A stretch of DNA of 64,000 nt from Pleurodeles waltl (Eukaryota; Chordata; Amphibia; Caudata; Salamandridae). Location of the stretch: assembly GCF_031143425.1 (NCBI RefSeq), contig NC_090441.1, positions 222,948,928-223,012,927 on the forward strand, given 5' to 3'. This document shows positions 59,151 through 64,000 of this stretch, piece by piece. The notes under the pieces are model-generated. The model made no database searches and was not told the origin of the DNA. It saw nothing but the letters and a program-made list of their open reading frames with translations. Numbering within the stretch: the first letter of the stretch is position 1; each line of letters starts with the position of its first letter. The position numbers were made by a program, and so were the translations under genes.

Positions 59151-59923
59151 TTAGGGATGGGATACTGTTTATTGAGGGATAATGAGTTGGGAGTGTATTG
59201 TTACTAACATTTTATTTTTATTAAAGGTGAATGTCTTTACTCTTTTTTTTTTTTTTGCTTTTCCATGTTAAAGATGTTTATATTTTTTATTTTCAAAATA
59301 GTTATGTATTAATTTTATATTTAAATGTTTAATAGAATAGTATTTTGTAGAGTAGAATATTGATTGTAAATATGTAAAACTGTATTATTTAAAATATTAT
59401 TTTTATTTTTATTAATTGTACTTTGTTTTTTTCATTTTAAAAAATTGATAAATTTTTTTTTTAATTTTATTTGGAAAATGTTAAAAAATAATTCTGGTGA
59501 TATAAAATTAAAGATTTTTTTTTAAATAATATTTTTGGAAGTATAATTATAAATATATATTAAATTGAATTATTATTCTTTTATTTAAATGTATTTTTTA
59601 ATTAAAAATTCCCAGAAATACATAGATTTTTTTTTTTATTCTTTTAGGTGTTAGAATTGTTTTCATCCACAAAAACACATTTTTATATGCAAACATAATT
59701 TTTAAATAATAAAAACACATTTTTTTTTTATTTTTTTTTTATTTTGAACATAATATAGTTTTAAAAAATGTAACATTTATTTATTTATTTATTATTGAAT
59801 ATTTACAGATTTTTGCACATTTTTTACAAATTTATTTACATTTCTTTAACCATTTTTTTTGGTATTTCGTTCTTTTTCCTATTATACTCTATGAGTGAAA
59901 TAGTCCGTTTTCTATTCTTTTAG
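59151..59923. other. Poly-T and A/T-rich low-complexity DNA
   Basis: Long T runs and 'atttatttatttatt' near 59775. No feature could be supported. Confidence 0.6.
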
Positions 59924-60692
59924 TGTTCGTCCCTGGGTCAAGACAGGATGGAAGATGAGACCTCGGGTAAGTGGAATTATAATTTGTTTTACAGTATGTT
60001 TTAGGGTATTTTTATTGCAGAAATAGTTGTCGGAGGTAGTTCTAAGTTAGGCAGTAGATTTTCAATGTTTGGAATGTTTTTTATGTTTAATTTTTTTACT
60101 CCCGTACAGGTTTGCATTCGATAGTGGTATTGTTGAAAAAAAAATGTATAGCAGTGTTTAACTTTAAAATAATTGTACTGCTTTTCTAATAAATACGAAC
60201 AATTGGTTTTTTGCTTGTGATTGTTTTGTTTTAGGGCTCCATAAACAAGGCAATTGTTCGGTTTTTAAAAAGAATATTTGGTTAATTGTAACAGCCTTCG
60301 TTATTTTTTTTTTGTATTAGTAGTGTCCTTTATTTCGTTTTCATGTCTTTTTGTTGATTATTAATATTTTATTTAATGCTGTTGCTTTGGAAAGTATCTG
60401 ATTAACATTTTTTTTTTTTTTGGGTAAAAAATGTTTTTAGGGTGTTTTTAATATTATTTTTTTAAAATTTGTGGTTTGGTAAAATGTTATATTTTCTTTT
60501 TTTTCAACTTTTTATTGTATACAGAGTTGTTTTTTTCATCATCCATTTGGTATCACTAATAACATTTTTTTTGAGGATTATTAATGTTTTTTTTTCTTTT
60601 TTTTATTCTGCAGTACAAAATGCTTCTTCGATATTAATGAAGAAGATTTCTTCAGCAACACGTATTTGGAGAAAGACATGAAAACCTCTAAG
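59924..60692 (+). other. Possible exon pair on the plus strand
   Basis: Two short, GC-richer islands in A/T-rich DNA have splice-like edges. 59924-59966 lies between 'tctattcttttag' and 'ggtaagtgg' and contains an ATG (MEDETS). 60614-60692 lies between 'tttattctgcag' and 'ggtaggaac'; one frame is fully open and protein-like (KCFFDINEEDFFSNTYLEKD). The phases do not join directly, so a missing exon or chance is possible. No domain was recognised. It could be an accessory gene of the MULE or a host exon. Confidence 0.35.
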
Positions 60693-60929
60693 GTAGGAAC
60701 AGATTTGTTGGATTAATTTAGTGTAAAAATAATTTAAAAAATGCTAATTTAATTAATGGTCTTTTTTTTAAACTGGCAAGTAATTTCTGAGTATGTTAGT
60801 GGTTGCTAGTAATGTAGAATATATGCTAGACTGTCGAGGTAGTCTGATGCTGTCATTTTATGAAATCCTTATATTTTTGCCAACATTTTTTCTGCCATTT
60901 CTTTGCTTTTTTGACTTGTGCGTGGGTTC

Positions 60930-62202
60930 AGGCTACCTGAGAGTGACTGAGCAAGTCTTATTTCTTGGAAACTTTGCTCCTTCTTCAAAATTTCCATGAA
61001 ATGATACAGGTTTGGGTGGGGTTTCCCTATTGCTTTATTGAAGGAGTTGTGCCATCCCTCTATGGCATTATTAGTCTTTGCACCACCTTTTAAGCAGGTC
61101 TGGTAGCAGTTCCACCATTCTATTGGAAATCTTGGTTTCTTCTGCGACCTGATCTGTTTAGGTGTCCAATCCAGGTTTCTTCAAAGTAATTTAGTAAGGG
61201 TGCCAATTTGTTTTCATTTACTGTATAATAGTTAGAATCTGTTATTGTTGTGTAATACTCATCTACTTTTGCAGGTGGTACAAAGCATAATGCTGTGAGT
61301 TTTCTTCATTCAAATTGTAGTGTGCAGTCTGAGAAATATTCTCTACTTAAGGATGATTTTTTAATTCTACGCCAACATGCCTGTGAAAAGTGGAAAAAGC
61401 ATCCTTGAATTTGGGTTTCTGTATATATTTTCAGTATTGTGTTTATCATTGATAATTTGAAATCCAGTATCACTTTTCTAGGTCTTTTATTTAGTGTTTT
61501 GTTTCTGATTGTTGGTAAAAATTCAGTGTAAGTGGACGAATGTTTGTCAGGCAATAATGCATACAGTAGGGGGACTGTAGTGTTATTTTTTGTTGCATGT
61601 ATAGTGTACATTTGAGTGAATGGATGTGGTGTAGATTTAAATGTTCCATCCATCATCCAAATTTCACTATTTTGTAGGATTAGTAAGTTGCGGGTTGTGC
61701 TAAATATTACGATAATTTTTTAATGCACTAGAAAAGTTTCTTTGGAGAAGGTAATTTTTTGTTCTGGGGGGATGTTAATGTCTTCATAGGATCATGGTGT
61801 TACATGTTGGGGGTTACTTGCCAGTTTTTCTCATTGAAAGATTCGCCTAAGGTTTGGTATAGAAGGCATGCTACCTGCAATCTGTACGGGAATACTTTGT
61901 ACTACCTCCCTCAGAACCTGTCCGCAGGAGTAATTGGAGGAGTATGCAATATGTTTTATTTTTTGTACGTTTTCTCTAATCTCTATTTCCATTGCAGAGG
62001 CAGAGTGGTTGTGCTCTGTTGTCCTAACGGTGCCTTCCAGAGTAACAGCTCTGCCTCTGCAAAGTGAAGAGTAGAATTGTACATACCTCCAATGACTCCT
62101 GAGGTCGACAACCTTGTCTCTGCAATAAAGATACCCTTCATACTTTAGTAGCTGGTGTCCTGTTCTTAAGGTCACGCAACTTGCTTCTCCTTTCGATGCC
62201 AT
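60930..62202 (-). pseudogene. MULE transposase with FLYWCH zinc finger, decayed
   Basis: It is read on the minus strand from ATG 62202. Residues about 15-70 form a FLYWCH-type zinc finger (GYLYCRDKVVDLRSHWRY ... CRGRAVTLEG ... HNHS), a DNA-binding domain usual in animal MULEs. After a stop and a frame change near 61750-61831, FSTTRNLLILQNSEIWMMDG begins the DDE domain. It carries MDGTF (first Asp), then the YTIH and PLLYALLPDK motifs, DFKLSM (second Asp; the usual Glu after it is Lys) and GCFFHFSQACWRRI. After another frame change, TNNAIEGWHNSFN (complement of about 61030-61072) carries the probable catalytic Glu, followed by HPNLYHFMEILKKEQ. The order and content are complete, but several breaks make it inactive. 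Confidence 0.85.
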
Positions 62203-62379
62203 TTGTAAAATATCTGTAAATAATATAAAAAAATATATTATAAGAAGTTTTTAGTTTTTAATTTTAATGATGTGGTGGAATTATTTTATAAATAGTAAGT
62301 TAGTTAACGTATACTGCGTGCTCTTTCAAAATGTTCGGTGTAGCCTAAATATTAACTTTTACATTTGGTGATTGTGTAT

Positions 62380-64000
62380 CACCTGTGCTGAGGTAAGTAA
62401 TTTGTGGGTTTAGAATTGTAAACGTGGGTCTACTCTGTGACCAGTGTCTGTTATGAGGTAAGTACTTTTTGGAGTTGTGATAGTAAATTTCATGTATGTG
62501 CACTGCCCATTTTCTGAGCTGATGTAAATATACAGTGGAGTTGGAGTACTAAATTTGCCATTTATTCAATGTCTTTTAGTTGCCCTGAGGTAAGTGGTTG
62601 GTGAAGTTGTAATAGTAAATATGTTATTAAGTCACTGTCCAGCACCTACCCTCATGCAAGTATGTGGGGATTTTGTAATGGTAAATTTGAATTTTACTGA
62701 ATGTCTGTAATTTGCCATGAGGTAAGTACTTGGTGGAGGCGGAATAGTAATTTTAGTTCTATTTAGTGTGCAGCACATACCCTGAGGTAAGTACTTGGTG
62801 GAGGTGTAATAGTACATTTCTGGTATACTCACTGTCCAGCACCTACCCTCTTGTAAGTATGCAGAGAAGTTGGAATGGTTATTTTGGCATGTACTGAATG
62901 TCTGTCTTCTGCTCTGAGGTAAGTATTTGGTGGAGTTGGAATAGTAATTTTAGTTCTGTTTAGTGTCCAACACCTGCCTTGAGGTAAGTGCTTGGTGGAG
63001 ATGTAATAGTATTTTTTTTATATAGTCTCTGTCCAGCACATACTCTCATGTAAGTATGTGGGGAACTTTCATTGGTTAATTTGCAATGTGCAGAATGTTT
63101 GCCATGTGCCTTGAGGTAAGTACTTCGTGTAGTTGGAATAATAATTTTACTTCTATTTCGTGTTCAGCACTGCCCTGAGGTAAGTACTTGGTGGAGTTGG
63201 AATGGTTATTTTAGTTATATTTAGTGTCCAGGACATACCCTGAGGTAAGTACTTGGTGGAGTTGTAATAGTACATTTCTCTTATAGTCACTGTCCAGCAC
63301 CTACTGTCACGTAAGTATGCAGAGAAGTTAGAATGGTTATTTTGGTATGTGCTGAATGTCTGTCATCTGCTCTGAGGTAAGTACTTGGTGGAGTTGCATT
63401 AGTAATTTTAGTTCTGTTTAGTGTCCAGCACCTGCTTTGAGGTAAGTGGTTGGTGGAGTTGTAATAGTATTTTTTTTTTTTTATAGTCACTATCCAGCAC
63501 ATACCCTCACGTAAGTACGTGGGGAATTTGCAATGGTAAAATTAGATTTTATTGAATGTCTGTCATCTGCTATGAGGTAAGTACTTGGTGGAGTTGGAAT
63601 ACTAAGTTTAGTTCTATTTAGTTTCCAGCCCTTGCTCTGAGGTAAGTACTTGGTGGAGTTGTAATAGTACATTTTCTTATAGTCACTGTCCAGCACCTAC
63701 CTTTGCATAAGTATGCAGTGAAGTTGGAATGGTTATTTTGGAATGTAGTGATTGTCTGTCATCTGCTATGAGGTAAGTACTTGGTGGAGTTGGAATACTC
63801 ATTTTAGTTCTATTTAGTGGTTAGAACTTGCCCTGAGGTAAGTACTTGGTGGAGCTGTAATAGTACATTTGTTTTTAAGTCACTGTCCAGCACTTACCCT
63901 CACGTAAGTACGTGGGGAATTTGCAATGGTAAAATTAGATTTTATTGAATGTCTGTCATCTGTCCTGAGGTAAGTACTTGGTGGAGTTGGAATACTAATT
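62380..64000 (+). repeat. 65-bp tandem array with a three-unit higher-order period
   Basis: About 25 units of 63-68 bp to the window edge. Each contains gaggtaagtacttggtggag or its variants 'cacgtaagtatgcagagaag' and 'cacgtaagtacgtggggaat', followed by 'agtgtccagcacctgccct' or 'gaatgtctgtcatctgctct'. The three variants alternate regularly, giving a superunit near 195-200 bp. Nearly every unit carries GTAAGT preceded by AG or CG. Confidence 0.9.

Larger units (their letters stand above)
55210..64000 (-). mobile_element. MULE-type DNA transposon (one end in the window)
   Basis: It begins near 55210 with repeated 'aacaacgaa/gaacaactac' words at roughly 15-20 bp spacing, which may be subterminal transposase-binding repeats; the precise terminus and the 8-10-bp duplication could not be fixed. 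Inside are degenerate satellites, a possible plus-strand exon pair and a minus-strand FLYWCH-MULE transposase pseudogene. The other end is beyond the window. Treating the satellites as part of the element is inference. Confidence 0.5.

Overview
The window looks like a stretch of a very large, repeat-dominated animal genome. Almost everything recognisable is transposable element or tandem repeat. No host protein-coding gene, rRNA or tRNA could be supported. The GC-rich 'ggcggt' PIF/Harbinger elements, several unrelated Harbinger families nested in one another, long satellites, a Gypsy-type gag, an L2-like fragment and a MULE suggest a salamander, most likely a newt. Harbinger expansion is known from Pleurodeles. 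The species call is inference, not something read directly.

Layout. 1-4621: right half of a Harbinger element (family A copy 1) with an intact spliced Myb/SANT gene, ending in a TIR and a TTA. 4622-13591: an L2-like scrap, a 44-bp satellite of about 65 units (6390-9540), a 71-bp minisatellite and CA repeats. 13592-22589: a complete 9.0-kb family A element (copy 2, inverted relative to copy 1) with an intact transposase and two broken Myb-like genes. 22593-30730: old retroelement-like DNA, two decayed Harbinger transposase fragments in inverted orientation, and minisatellites. 30734-49110: one 62-63-bp satellite block split by three insertions with 3-bp target duplications: a 602-bp MITE (ACT), a 14.4-kb autonomous Harbinger (family B, TGA) and a 131-bp MITE (TCA). 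The 14.4-kb element itself carries a solo-LTR-like unit (with a 610-bp hairpin MITE inside it), a 680-bp MITE and a 141-bp satellite. 49115-55210: a Gypsy-like LTR end, leader and decayed gag, interrupted exactly at the gag start codon by a 4.2-kb deletion derivative of family A. 55210-64000: an AT-rich element with a MULE transposase pseudogene (FLYWCH finger plus DDE domain) on the minus strand, flanked by degenerate satellites; its other end lies outside the window.

How the genes work together. Harbinger transposases act with an element-encoded Myb/SANT DNA-binding protein. Both autonomous families here appear to encode two different Myb-like proteins beside one DDE transposase. In family A the transposase and the SANT gene diverge from a roughly 475-bp intergenic region, while the transposase and the NAIF1-like Myb gene converge. 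In family B, a Myb gene plus a coiled-coil exon (plus strand) converge on a three-exon Myb gene, with the transposase behind it (both minus strand). The two transposase genes and two of the accessory genes are open reading frames without visible damage, which implies fairly recent activity.
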